This document shows positions 34,338 through 42,642 of a stretch of 64,000 nucleotides of DNA, piece after piece. Every line of letters begins with the position of its first letter. Positions within the stretch are counted from its first letter, which is position 1. Origin of the DNA: an uncultured Sphingomonadaceae bacterium (GTDB lineage: Bacteria > Pseudomonadota > Alphaproteobacteria > Sphingomonadales > Sphingomonadaceae); contig CAMLGC010000004.1 of NCBI GenBank assembly GCA_946479505.1, positions 1 through 64,000 on the forward strand, written 5' to 3'. The translations under genes and the position numbers were made by a program. A model generated the notes under the pieces. The model searched no databases and was not told where the DNA came from. It saw nothing but the letters and a program-made list of their open reading frames with translations.

Positions 34338-35492
34338 TCATGCTTTGTCCAAAGCGAGTTGATTGCCGTAACCGATAATCACTGTGGCAAGGACGAGGAG
34401 CGCGACGCCACCCCATACCAGCGCCTTGATCGAGCGCGGCGCACCGCGCCATTCACGGAAGGCGAACCCCCATAAGGTGCCGAAGATGATGATGGAGGCC
34501 ATATGGATCGTCCAGCTCGAGAAGCCGAGCTCGCCCATTTGGCTTTCGCCCATGGTGTAGAAGAAGAACTGGAAATACCAAGCCGTCCCCGCGAGTGCGC
34601 ACAGCAGGTAATTCCGCAACAGCGGTGCCCTCGTTTTGCCACTATCGCCCGGATCGGCGACGGGTTCGAATGGCGCGGCGCGTTCCTCGATCGGGGCCGG
34701 CTCTGCTGAGGGTTGTGACGAGGGGGCTGGTGTACCGATCCACTGCGCAGCGCTGCCATTGCGAATGATGAGGTAGGTGCACCACAGCGAATTCGTGATC
34801 AGGCCGCCGAACATCACGAGGCAAAGGACCGGCAGCCCGGTCCATAGCACACCTGTCCCTGCGGCTGCCGAAAGGTCCTTTATCGGATCGCCGGCTGCCA
34901 GACCGAACGCGAAACAGGCCGACATGATGCCCGAAAAGACCGCAACCAGCATGCCGCGGCCGAAATCGAACTCCGCAATGGTCTGCGCCTTCTCTGCGTC
35001 GCTAAGAAGGCGGTTCTTGCGCGCCCCCGCAATGGCCACCACAACGATCCCGGCCAGCGTTACCAACAGACCCAGCAGGATGACCTTTCCCGATTCCGGC
35101 TCGAGAAGCTTGCTTGTGAAGTCACCTTGGAACAGCGGCGGGATGATCGTACCGAAAACAGTGCACAGCCCAAGGACCACCGCCATGCCCAGCGACAGCC
35201 CAAGATAGCGCATCGTCAGGCCGTAGGTCAGGCCCCCGAACCCCCATAGAAAGCCGAAGAAGACGCACCAGAACGCGGTGGACGCAGGTGTCGCAGACAG
35301 CACGCCGCGAAGATCGCTGGTCTGGATCGCGGCGAAGAACCACGGCGCCAGCAGCCAAGAGAAAATACCGCCCGTGAGCCAGAAAATCTCCCACGACCAG
35401 CGGCGGATGCCGCGATAGGGCACATAGAAGCTGGCGGACGCCAAGCCACCGAGCCAGTGGAAAAAAACGCCGAGCAGAGGGTTGGCGATCAT
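34338..35492 (-). CDS. rhaT: L-rhamnose/proton symporter
   Basis: This 384-residue inner-membrane protein is of the RhaT family, a DMT-superfamily sugar/H+ symporter. The N-terminus (NPLLGVFFHWLGGLASASFYVPYRG) and the WEIFWLTGGIFSWLLAPW segment are diagnostic, with about ten hydrophobic helices. A polar insert near residues 245-275 lies between helices. An RBS (AAGGAG) overlaps the lldD stop, so translation is coupled. It imports rhamnose released in the periplasm by the GH78 enzyme encoded next. Confidence 0.93.
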   Translation of the reverse strand: MIANPLLGVFFHWLGGLASASFYVPYRGIRRWSWEIFWLTGGIFSWLLAPWFFAAIQTSDLRGVLSATPASTAFWCVFFGFLWGFGGLTYGLTMRYLGLSLGMAVVLGLCTVFGTIIPPLFQGDFTSKLLEPESGKVILLGLLVTLAGIVVVAIAGARKNRLLSDAEKAQTIAEFDFGRGMLVAVFSGIMSACFAFGLAAGDPIKDLSAAAGTGVLWTGLPVLCLVMFGGLITNSLWCTYLIIRNGSAAQWIGTPAPSSQPSAEPAPIEERAAPFEPVADPGDSGKTRAPLLRNYLLCALAGTAWYFQFFFYTMGESQMGELGFSSWTIHMASIIIFGTLWGFAFREWRGAPRSIKALVWGGVALLVLATVIIGYGNQLALDKA

Positions 35493-35496
35493 CGCT

Positions 35497-36663
35497 TCAC
35501 TCCTTCGCGGGAAGAGGAACTGAATTGGTAAGGATGGATCGATCGATCTGGTCGATCGAGGTGACGCCGGTGAGCGACATCGCGGCCCGCAGCTCGGCTT
35601 CGATCAGTGTGAGCAGCTTCGTGACGCCGGTCTCGCCCCCTGCTCCAAGAGCGTAGGCCCAGGCGCGTCCTAGCAATACGCCCCTCGCTCCGAGACCCAG
35701 CATACGCAGCACGTCCAGCCCCGACCGGACGCCGCCGTCTGCGAGGACGGTTAGCCGGTCCCCTATGGATTCGGCGATCTGCGGGAGTGCTCGCGCGGTT
35801 GAAGGCACGCCGTCCAGCTGCCGACCTCCATGGTTGGACACGATGATCGCATCGGCTCCGATCGCTGACGCCTGTCGAGCATCTTCGAGATCGAGAATGC
35901 CCTTGATGATCAGCTTCCCACCCCAAATCGCGCGCAACCGCTCCAGATCGCTCCAGGTCACGCTTGGATCAAAATTATCGCTCATCCACGCGAGGAAATC
36001 CTCAAGCCCGGAATCGTCACCCAGCACACTCGCAACATTGCCCAAGTGGTGAGGCCGCCCCCGCAGTCCGACGTCATACGCCCAGGCCGGACGCATCGCT
36101 GCTTGCGCGAAACGGCGCAGCGCGGCGCGAGCGCTCGTTGCGCCGCTCAGCCCCGAACGCTTGTCTCGGTATCGAGCACCGGGCACCGGCATGTCGACGG
36201 TGAGAATCAGGATGCGACACCCGGCAGACCAGGCTCGGTCTAGTAGAGATCGTAGAAATCCGCGATCTCGGATCACATAAAGTTGGAACCAGAAACCGGG
36301 ACCTGCACGCTCGGCTACTTCTTCGATCGTGCAGACTGACACCGTCGATAGTGTAAACGGAATTCCCGCATTGCGCGCTGACCGTGCCGCCTGCACTTCG
36401 CCACGTCTGGCGTTCATCCCAGCCAGTCCGACGGGACCCAACGCGATCGGTAAAGTCGTTCGCGTACCGAGCAACTGCGTCGAGGTGTCGATCGTCGAAA
36501 CATCTCGGAGCACCCGCTGTCGGAGGTCGATATCAGACAGGTCGCTGCGATTTCTGCGAAGCGTGCGTTCCGCATAGGCGCCCCCGTCGATATATTCGAA
36601 CAGGAAATGGGGAAGACGGCGGCGCGCGGCCTCTCGGAAATCCTCCGTCGACGCGACGATCAT
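35497..36663 (-). CDS. lldD: L-lactate dehydrogenase, FMN-dependent
   Basis: This 388-residue FMN oxidase-fold dehydrogenase oxidises L-lactate to pyruvate and passes electrons to the respiratory chain. FMN and active-site segments are [21 protein letters not shown], the FQLYVIRDR strand, SNHGGRQLD with the catalytic histidine near residue 274, and [15 protein letters not shown]. The ATG at 36663 overlaps the rhaB stop as ATGA, which is better than the longer frame from 36699. In this operon it would consume L-lactate formed from lactaldehyde by RhaE. Other alpha-hydroxy acids are possible substrates. Confidence 0.92.
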   Translation of the reverse strand: MIVASTEDFREAARRRLPHFLFEYIDGGAYAERTLRRNRSDLSDIDLRQRVLRDVSTIDTSTQLLGTRTTLPIALGPVGLAGMNARRGEVQAARSARNAGIPFTLSTVSVCTIEEVAERAGPGFWFQLYVIRDRGFLRSLLDRAWSAGCRILILTVDMPVPGARYRDKRSGLSGATSARAALRRFAQAAMRPAWAYDVGLRGRPHHLGNVASVLGDDSGLEDFLAWMSDNFDPSVTWSDLERLRAIWGGKLIIKGILDLEDARQASAIGADAIIVSNHGGRQLDGVPSTARALPQIAESIGDRLTVLADGGVRSGLDVLRMLGLGARGVLLGRAWAYALGAGGETGVTKLLTLIEAELRAAMSLTGVTSIDQIDRSILTNSVPLPAKE

Positions 36664-38084
36664 GCCGCGCGCGCCTTGTGGCTGATCGCGCAGTGCCATT
36701 GCGCCGCGTAGCCGCTAACATCGCTGTCGATCGCCCGGACGCGCTTCAGGTCGCCATCCGGCCGCAAATCCGGGTGAACAAGGCGCAAGGCTCCAAACGA
36801 CACATCGTTATGCGCGTGCGAGAGATATACAGCATCCTGCGGCCGCAACGCTGCCAGGGCGCCGACGAACAGCTCGGAATCGGCAAATCTGCCTTCGACG
36901 AGGATCTTCCTTCGAGCGCCGGCAAGATTGAGGATCGTATCCGACATCAACGCGGCATAGAGCGCCACCGCCGCCCGCTGTTCTATTGCATCAACCGGTT
37001 GGTCCTGCCAGCCCCCGCCCGCATCGGGATAGGGACCGCTGCCCTCGACGAGACACGGCATCACCATCGCTCGGCGCTTGATGACGTCCGTCGCCGCGCG
37101 CATAATCATGGGCTGATCGCGCCGGATATCGATGCGGCGCGAATCCAGGCCGGTCAGCAGTTCGATCTCCCTCCCACCCATGAATCGTGCCGAGGGGATC
37201 GGGCGTCCCTCGGCATCGACGTTGACCAGGCAATCCCGATGCTCATCGAGCGCTGCGATCGGCATGTCGACGTTTAAAGCAGGAGTTCGCATGGCAACGA
37301 ACCAGGTGCCGGTCGACAACAGCGTAGTTTCGTGCCCCTCGACACCGGGAAAGCCGCGTGCGGCGAGCAACGCGGCGTTGGAATCGTGAAGGCCGCAGAA
37401 GATGCGAAGGTTGCGGGGCAGCCCCGTAGCCTCGGCGAGTTCCGGCCTGATCACCCCCAACACTGCGCCTGCCGGGCGAAGCGGCGCAAGACGCCGCGCC
37501 CATCCGCGTGCATGCGCCAAAGGCGAGGGCTTGCCAACGCTCGGTTGCCACAGGTCGCTATGGCAGCCGAGACTCGTGACCTCGGTTGCCGCAACTCCGC
37601 TGAGAAACCACGCCCAGTATTGCGGATAGGTCACGATTTGCGCGGAAGAGTCGAGAAGATTTGGGCTTAGGTCTTCGAGCAGGTGAAGCTGCAGGCCAAG
37701 GTTGAGCGCCACGGGCAAAAGCGGGGAGCCCGTGATGGCGAACTCGTCCCGTTGCTCGCGGTACGTCTCGACGATGCGATCGCAGGGCTGGGTCTCGTAA
37801 TCGATTGGCGGTGCGGCGAGCATACCGTCACGCAGAACCGCTGCCGCAGCACCATGGGCGACCGGAACGATCGCGGTCACAAGACCTTGTTGCGCGAAAT
37901 CGGCCAGCGCGGAGATCATCCAGGTCTGGGTTCCGGAGGTGTCGAGCGCCCGGTAGCCTAGACCGGCGTCGATGGGCGCATTCTTGTGCACCCGTCGATC
38001 GATGAGCTCGCCGCCTTTTCCCCACAAGCTGAGCTTCGACAATGTCTTACCGATGTCCAGCACGGCTGTCAGTTCGCGTTGCAA
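36660..38084 (-). CDS. rhaB: Rhamnulokinase (FGGY family)
   Basis: This 474-residue sugar kinase has an N-terminal ATPase fold ([16 protein letters not shown]), sugar-site motifs ([21 protein letters not shown]) and a C-terminal ATP domain ([17 protein letters not shown]). The LDIGKT opening and overall pattern match the alphaproteobacterial rhamnulokinase group rather than E. coli RhaB. It phosphorylates L-rhamnulose to rhamnulose-1-phosphate. It is first in the minus-strand operon and divergent from rhaE across a 104-base promoter region. Confidence 0.86.
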   Translation of the reverse strand: MQRELTAVLDIGKTLSKLSLWGKGGELIDRRVHKNAPIDAGLGYRALDTSGTQTWMISALADFAQQGLVTAIVPVAHGAAAAVLRDGMLAAPPIDYETQPCDRIVETYREQRDEFAITGSPLLPVALNLGLQLHLLEDLSPNLLDSSAQIVTYPQYWAWFLSGVAATEVTSLGCHSDLWQPSVGKPSPLAHARGWARRLAPLRPAGAVLGVIRPELAEATGLPRNLRIFCGLHDSNAALLAARGFPGVEGHETTLLSTGTWFVAMRTPALNVDMPIAALDEHRDCLVNVDAEGRPIPSARFMGGREIELLTGLDSRRIDIRRDQPMIMRAATDVIKRRAMVMPCLVEGSGPYPDAGGGWQDQPVDAIEQRAAVALYAALMSDTILNLAGARRKILVEGRFADSELFVGALAALRPQDAVYLSHAHNDVSFGALRLVHPDLRPDGDLKRVRAIDSDVSGYAAQWHCAISHKARAA

Positions 38085-38188
38085 ATGTCCTCTCCGCGTG
38101 CTTTTGATTGATACTTACCGAAAATGATTGCAGAAGCAAAGTCTGTTTGTTACTCGTTTCGCATACTCATCGTGATCGGGAGCATCGT
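38085..38188. promoter_or_regulatory. Divergent rhaB/rhaE promoter region
   Basis: This is a 104-base AT-rich intergenic region. It has TGATTG at 38105-38110 and again at 38125-38130, two helical turns apart. The same core is found before the glycosidase (28691) and the TonB receptor (42590). It is probably the main control site of both rhamnose operons; the bound regulator would be the DeoR protein or an unlinked one. Confidence 0.45.
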
Positions 38189-40306
38189 ATGAATGACGTG
38201 GCGGGGAGGGTCGCTGGGGAACAGGCGGCCACTCCTTTTGCAATTCCACAGGACCGCTGGAATGCGACAGAAACAGCAGAATTGAGCGAGCAGGAACTGC
38301 TGCTCTACCGCTCAAACCTGCTCGGGTCCGATCTGACGATCACGAACTTCGGTGGCGGCAACACATCGGCCAAGATCGAGATGCTCGATCCCCTGGCGGG
38401 CGAACCCGTCAACGTCTTGTGGGTTAAGGGGTCGGGCGGCGACATCGGTTCGATCGGGCTCAACGGCTTCGCGACGCTCTATTGCGAAAAGCTTCTCGAC
38501 TTGGAGCGGCTATATCGCGGCCCCGATAACGAGGACGAGATGGTCGGTTATCTGCCGCACTGCACGTTCAACCTGAATCCGCGGGCCGCGTCGATCGATA
38601 CGCCACTTCATGGCTATTTGCCCTTCAAGCACGTCGATCATGTTCATCCCGATGCGATCATTGCGTTAGCAGCCTCCACCGGCGGAAAGTCGGCAGTTGA
38701 AGAGATTTGGGGAGGGCGGATCGGCTGGGTTCCCTGGCGGCGACCAGGGTTCGAGCTCGGTCTTCAGATTCGTGATCTCGCCCATGATAATCCTGGAATG
38801 TCGGGAGCCGTGTTGGCTGGACACGGCCTCATATGTTGGGCGGACACCGCGGAGGAATGCTATCGTCAGACGGTGTCCCTTATCGCGGAAGCGGCGGAAT
38901 ATCTGAATGCGCAAATGTCCGGTGCTCCAGCCTTCGGCGGCCGACGAGTGCCGTGCCGGGAAGGCGAGCAGCGCCGCCGCGCAGCCGCAGCGCTGATGCC
39001 CCACCTTCGCGGGCTCATGAATGATTCCGCTCCAAAGATCGGGCATTTCTCGGACGACCTGGAAACGCTCGAATTTGTCGGATCGGCGGATTTCGAGCGG
39101 CTTGCGGCCGTCGGAACGTCGTGCCCCGACCATTTCCTGCGCACGAAGATCGCTCCGCTGACGCTGGATCCTGCGCGGATCGAAGACGCCGACTATCTCG
39201 CCTCAAGGGTTGCAGCCTACCGGGACGACTATCGCCGCTACTACGAAGATTGCGCGAGCGACGGTGGTCCAGCCATGCGCGATCCCAATCCCGTCGTTAT
39301 CCTGATCCCCGGCATCGGCCGCCTGACCTTCGCCGCCGACAAGAAAACCGCCCGTCTGGCGAGCGAATTCTACGGAAACGCGATCAATGTCATGCGCGGT
39401 GCGGAGGCGATCGGAAGATATATCGGCTTGCCCCGCCAGGAAGCCTTCAACATCGAATATTGGGTCCTTGAAGAGGCCAAGCTGCGGCGCATGCCGAAGC
39501 CCAAGGCGCTTGCCGGAAAGATCGCGCTGATTACGGGAGGCGCCGGCGGAATCGGCGCGGCAACTGCCGCTCGGCTGCTTTCGGACGGCGCCTGCGTCAT
39601 GCTCGTCGATCGTGACGCCGATGCGTTGGAGCAGGCGCAAGGACACATGGTGGAGCAGGCTGACGCCGATCGCGTACGCGCTGCGATCTGCGACGTCACA
39701 GACGAGGCCCAGGTCGCACGTGCGTTCGCGGAATGCGCGTTGGAATTCGGTGGTCTCGACATCTTTGTCGCCAATGCGGGTCTCGCGTCATCGGCTCCGA
39801 TCGAAGAAACCACGATCGAGCTCTGGCAGCGCAATTACGATGTGCTCGCGCGCGGTTATTTCCTGACCTCGCGGTCTGCGATCTCGCTCATGCGCCTCAA
39901 CGGCGGCGGCTCGATCGTGTTCGTGGGGTCCAAGAATGGGCTGGTGGCGGCGGTGAACGCTACCGCTTACGCATCTGCGAAAGCCGCGTCGCTGCATCTC
40001 GCGCGCTGCCTTGCACTGGAAGGCGCACCGGATGGTATTCGCGTTAATACCATCAATCCCGACGCCGTGATCCGGGGATCTCGGATTTGGGACGGGGATT
40101 GGCGCAAGGAGCGTGCCAGCGCGCACGGGATCGACACAGGCTCCGAACTCGAAGAGCATTACCGCAACCGGTCTCTTCTCAAACGCGCGGTGCTCCCGTC
40201 GGACGTTGCGGAGGCGGTCGCCTTCTTCGCGTCCGACGCGGCCGCCAAATCGACCGGCAACATTGTCAATGTCGATGCCGGCAATGCTGGAGCCTTTACC
40301 CGATGA
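38189..40306 (+). CDS. rhaE: Bifunctional rhamnulose-1-phosphate aldolase / short-chain dehydrogenase
   Basis: This 705-residue fusion has a class II aldolase domain at residues about 25-430 (TITNFGGGNTSAKIE, HCTFNLNPRAASIDTPLHGYLP, KHVDHVHPDAI) and an SDR domain from about 440. The latter shows the glycine loop LITGGAGGIGAATAAR and the catalytic Y594-x3-K598. Known relatives split rhamnulose-1-phosphate to DHAP and L-lactaldehyde and oxidise the latter to L-lactate. ATG 38189 is preferred; the ORF extension from 38108 runs into the promoter. Its stop overlaps the rhaI start by 4 bases. Confidence 0.93.
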   Translation: MNDVAGRVAGEQAATPFAIPQDRWNATETAELSEQELLLYRSNLLGSDLTITNFGGGNTSAKIEMLDPLAGEPVNVLWVKGSGGDIGSIGLNGFATLYCEKLLDLERLYRGPDNEDEMVGYLPHCTFNLNPRAASIDTPLHGYLPFKHVDHVHPDAIIALAASTGGKSAVEEIWGGRIGWVPWRRPGFELGLQIRDLAHDNPGMSGAVLAGHGLICWADTAEECYRQTVSLIAEAAEYLNAQMSGAPAFGGRRVPCREGEQRRRAAAALMPHLRGLMNDSAPKIGHFSDDLETLEFVGSADFERLAAVGTSCPDHFLRTKIAPLTLDPARIEDADYLASRVAAYRDDYRRYYEDCASDGGPAMRDPNPVVILIPGIGRLTFAADKKTARLASEFYGNAINVMRGAEAIGRYIGLPRQEAFNIEYWVLEEAKLRRMPKPKALAGKIALITGGAGGIGAATAARLLSDGACVMLVDRDADALEQAQGHMVEQADADRVRAAICDVTDEAQVARAFAECALEFGGLDIFVANAGLASSAPIEETTIELWQRNYDVLARGYFLTSRSAISLMRLNGGGSIVFVGSKNGLVAAVNATAYASAKAASLHLARCLALEGAPDGIRVNTINPDAVIRGSRIWDGDWRKERASAHGIDTGSELEEHYRNRSLLKRAVLPSDVAEAVAFFASDAAAKSTGNIVNVDAGNAGAFTR

Positions 40307-41616
40307 GTCTCGCAACCAAGAGCCAATGCTCTCCGCCGCTCGAACAGGATCGCATTGCCGAGCACAATGAGCGATCGATCGGCGCAGTCCGCGAAGACTA
40401 TGCGGCCTTGGAAAAGATGCTCGCTCGGTCCGGTCGCAAGATCGATACGGTCAAGGAGAAGGTGGCGGCATTCGCCGTCGCAGTGCCGAGCTGGGGCACG
40501 GGGCGAGGTGGCACGCGATTTGCGCGATTTCCCATCCCCGGCGAGCCGACCAATGTCCATGAAAAGCTCGCCGATTGCGCGGTGATCCAGCAGTTGTGCC
40601 GAATGACGCCCCGCGTGTCGCCGCACTTTCCGTGGGACCGCGTCGATGATCCGAAGGCTCTGCGCGAGGAAGCCGAAGCGCTTGGTGTCGGCTTTGACGC
40701 CGTCAATTCGAACACGTTCCAGGATCAGCCGGATCAGCCGTTGAGCTACAGCACCGGCAGCCTTGCTGCGACCGACGCCGCCGTTCGGCGGCAGGCCATC
40801 GAACATAATCTGGAATGCATCGAAATCGGCAAGCAGCTCGGTTCGACCGCGCTTACCGTGTGGATAGGCGATGGATCAAATTTGCCGGGCCAACAGCATC
40901 TCGCGAGCGCCTACGATCGCTATCTCGACAGTGCCGGCGACATCTATGCCGCGTTGCCCGAAAATTGGCGCATGCTGCTCGAGCACAAGATGTATGAGCC
41001 GGCCTTCTATTCGACCGTGATCGCCGACTGGGGGTCATCGATTTTGGCCGCACAGACGCTCGGCGATCGTGCGGCATGCCTGATCGACCTCGGCCACCAT
41101 GCACCCAACGTCAACATCGAGCAGATCGTCGCGCGCATGCATCGATTTGGTAAGCTCGGTGGATTTCACTTCAACGACAGCAAATATGGCGACGACGACC
41201 TCGACTCCGGATCGGTCGACCCGCATCAGCTGTTTCTGATATTCAACGAGCTGATCGAGGCCCAGCAGGATGCGCGACATCCCTTCAGCCCGACCTATAT
41301 GATCGATCAATCGCATAACGTCACCGACCCGATCGAAAGCCTATTGTCGTCCGCGGAGGCGATCGCGACAGCCTATGCGAAGGCGTTGCTTATCGATCGC
41401 GCAGCGCTTCACGACGCCCAGGATCAGAACGACGCGATGATGGCATTCCGCGCGTTGCGAGACGCGTATCGCCTCGATGTCATTCCCATATTGCAGCTCG
41501 TAAGAGACGAGGCAGGGGGTGCGATCGATCCGATCGGAGCGTATCGCGACAGCGGGTGGAGGGCCGAACAGGCACGCAAGCGCGCCAATCCGACAGGAAG
41601 TTCTGGCATCATATGA
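40303..41616 (+). CDS. rhaI: L-rhamnose isomerase (RhaI type)
   Basis: This 437-residue TIM-barrel aldose-ketose isomerase converts L-rhamnose to L-rhamnulose and belongs to the RhaI group of alphaproteobacteria, not E. coli RhaA. Signatures are VPSWGTGRGGTRFARFP, FDAVNSNTFQDQ, the metal-site strands LLEHKMYEP and CLIDLGHHAPNVN, and FHFNDSKYGDDD. The ATG at 40303 overlaps the rhaE stop (ATGA); a longer frame from 40087 reads a second frame of rhaE. It is in an operon with rhaE and probably with the DeoR regulator 63 bases downstream. Confidence 0.94.
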   Translation: MSLATKSQCSPPLEQDRIAEHNERSIGAVREDYAALEKMLARSGRKIDTVKEKVAAFAVAVPSWGTGRGGTRFARFPIPGEPTNVHEKLADCAVIQQLCRMTPRVSPHFPWDRVDDPKALREEAEALGVGFDAVNSNTFQDQPDQPLSYSTGSLAATDAAVRRQAIEHNLECIEIGKQLGSTALTVWIGDGSNLPGQQHLASAYDRYLDSAGDIYAALPENWRMLLEHKMYEPAFYSTVIADWGSSILAAQTLGDRAACLIDLGHHAPNVNIEQIVARMHRFGKLGGFHFNDSKYGDDDLDSGSVDPHQLFLIFNELIEAQQDARHPFSPTYMIDQSHNVTDPIESLLSSAEAIATAYAKALLIDRAALHDAQDQNDAMMAFRALRDAYRLDVIPILQLVRDEAGGAIDPIGAYRDSGWRAEQARKRANPTGSSGII

Positions 41617-41679
41617 TTAAAAATGCTTATGCCGAGCGCGAATTCCTTCTGCTGACGATGGAAGGGTGGGACGTCGGGA

Positions 41680-42465
41680 ATGCATGTAAGCCAACGCGAA
41701 AAACAGATACTCAAGATGATCGAGGACCAAGGCTTCCTCGCGTTTCAGGAGCTCGATTCATCGCTTGATGCTTCGCCCGCGACGCTGCGGCGCGATCTCG
41801 AGCGGCTCGCCCGGGAGGGCAAGATCCGGCGCGTGCGGGGCGGCGCGGAGCGCGCGGGGGGAGCAAAGACGGAGCCCCGCGGACTGCTCGGCGCGCCCTT
41901 TCACGAAAGCGCCTCTCTCCACGAAAACCAGAAACGAGCGATCGGGGAAGCGGCCGCGGCGCTGTGCGTGGCGGGAGAAGCCATCATGATTGATGGGGGA
42001 TCGACCACGCTGCAGATGTGCCCGTATCTGTCCAGCATGGCGCTGCAGGTGCTGACGAATTCGTTGCATATTGTCAGTGCGCTGCTTCCCCAGCCGAATA
42101 CGCGTGTGCTCGTGCCCGCGGGCACCGTCTTTCGCGAACAGAACATCATTCTTTCGGCGGCGGGCGAGGACAGCATGCCGCGCTTCTATGCTCCCAAGCT
42201 TTTCATGGGTGCCGCCGCAATTGGGCCGCAGGGTTTGATGCAGGCGGATGTGATCCTCGTCGCAGCCGAACGACGGCTGATCGAACGCGCCAAGAAGCTG
42301 ATCGTGCTCGTCGACAGTTCCAAGTTCGACGGTCCGTCGGGCAACGTGGTTTGCGAGCTGAGCGACATCGATACGATCGTTACTGATCAAGCCATTTCGG
42401 ACGAGCATCGCCAGATGGTGGAAGCCTCCGGAATCGATCTGGTGATCGCCGGGCCCGTCGGCTGA
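41680..42465 (+). CDS. DeoR-family transcriptional regulator of rhamnose genes
   Basis: This 261-residue repressor has an N-terminal HTH (REKQILKMIEDQGFLAFQELD, then SPATLRRDLERLAREGKIRRVRGG) and a DeoR C-terminal sugar-phosphate-binding domain (IMIDGGSTTLQMCPYL, PAGTVFREQNIILS, VLVDSSKFD). It is like the RhaR regulators of rhizobia that respond to a rhamnose-pathway intermediate. It is downstream of rhaI and upstream of the receptor promoter that carries two dyads, its likely targets. Confidence 0.9.
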   Translation: MHVSQREKQILKMIEDQGFLAFQELDSSLDASPATLRRDLERLAREGKIRRVRGGAERAGGAKTEPRGLLGAPFHESASLHENQKRAIGEAAAALCVAGEAIMIDGGSTTLQMCPYLSSMALQVLTNSLHIVSALLPQPNTRVLVPAGTVFREQNIILSAAGEDSMPRFYAPKLFMGAAAIGPQGLMQADVILVAAERRLIERAKKLIVLVDSSKFDGPSGNVVCELSDIDTIVTDQAISDEHRQMVEASGIDLVIAGPVG

Positions 42466-42469
42466 TTGC

Positions 42470-42496
42470 GCCGGAAGCAGCCTTCCGGCTGTTTGC
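42470..42496 (+). terminator. Possible terminator after the DeoR gene
   Basis: GCCGGAAG (42470-42477) pairs with CTTCCGGC (42482-42489) around a 4-base loop, followed by a weak T-rich tail TGTTTG. It could end the rhaE-rhaI-regulator transcript. Confidence 0.5.
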
Positions 42497-42562
42497 GCAC
42501 ACGTCGGCGCTGCTGCGATACGCCCTAACACCGCAGATTTAAGGCGAATCATCAAAGCCGCG

Positions 42563-42581
42563 CATTGTTTCAATAACAATG
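42563..42581. promoter_or_regulatory. Perfect inverted repeat upstream of the TonB receptor (operator 1)
   Basis: CATTGTT-TCAAT-AACAATG is a perfect 7-bp dyad with a 5-base centre, 62 bases before the receptor start codon. A related dyad lies about 45 bases downstream. It is a probable operator, with the DeoR protein encoded just upstream the best candidate. Confidence 0.55.
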
Positions 42582-42610
42582 TTGCAAGATCAATCACTCT
42601 TGTGCACTAT

Positions 42611-42622
42611 CGTTCAATAACG
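42611..42622. promoter_or_regulatory. Second related dyad upstream of the TonB receptor (operator 2)
   Basis: CGTT-CAAT-AACG shares the TTCAATAAC core with operator 1 and is spaced about 45 bases from it, close to four helical turns. It lies between the presumed promoter and the RBS (GAAGGGAGAGG), a position suited to repression. Confidence 0.5.
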
Positions 42623-42642
42623 AATGTGGAAGGGAGAGGCTC

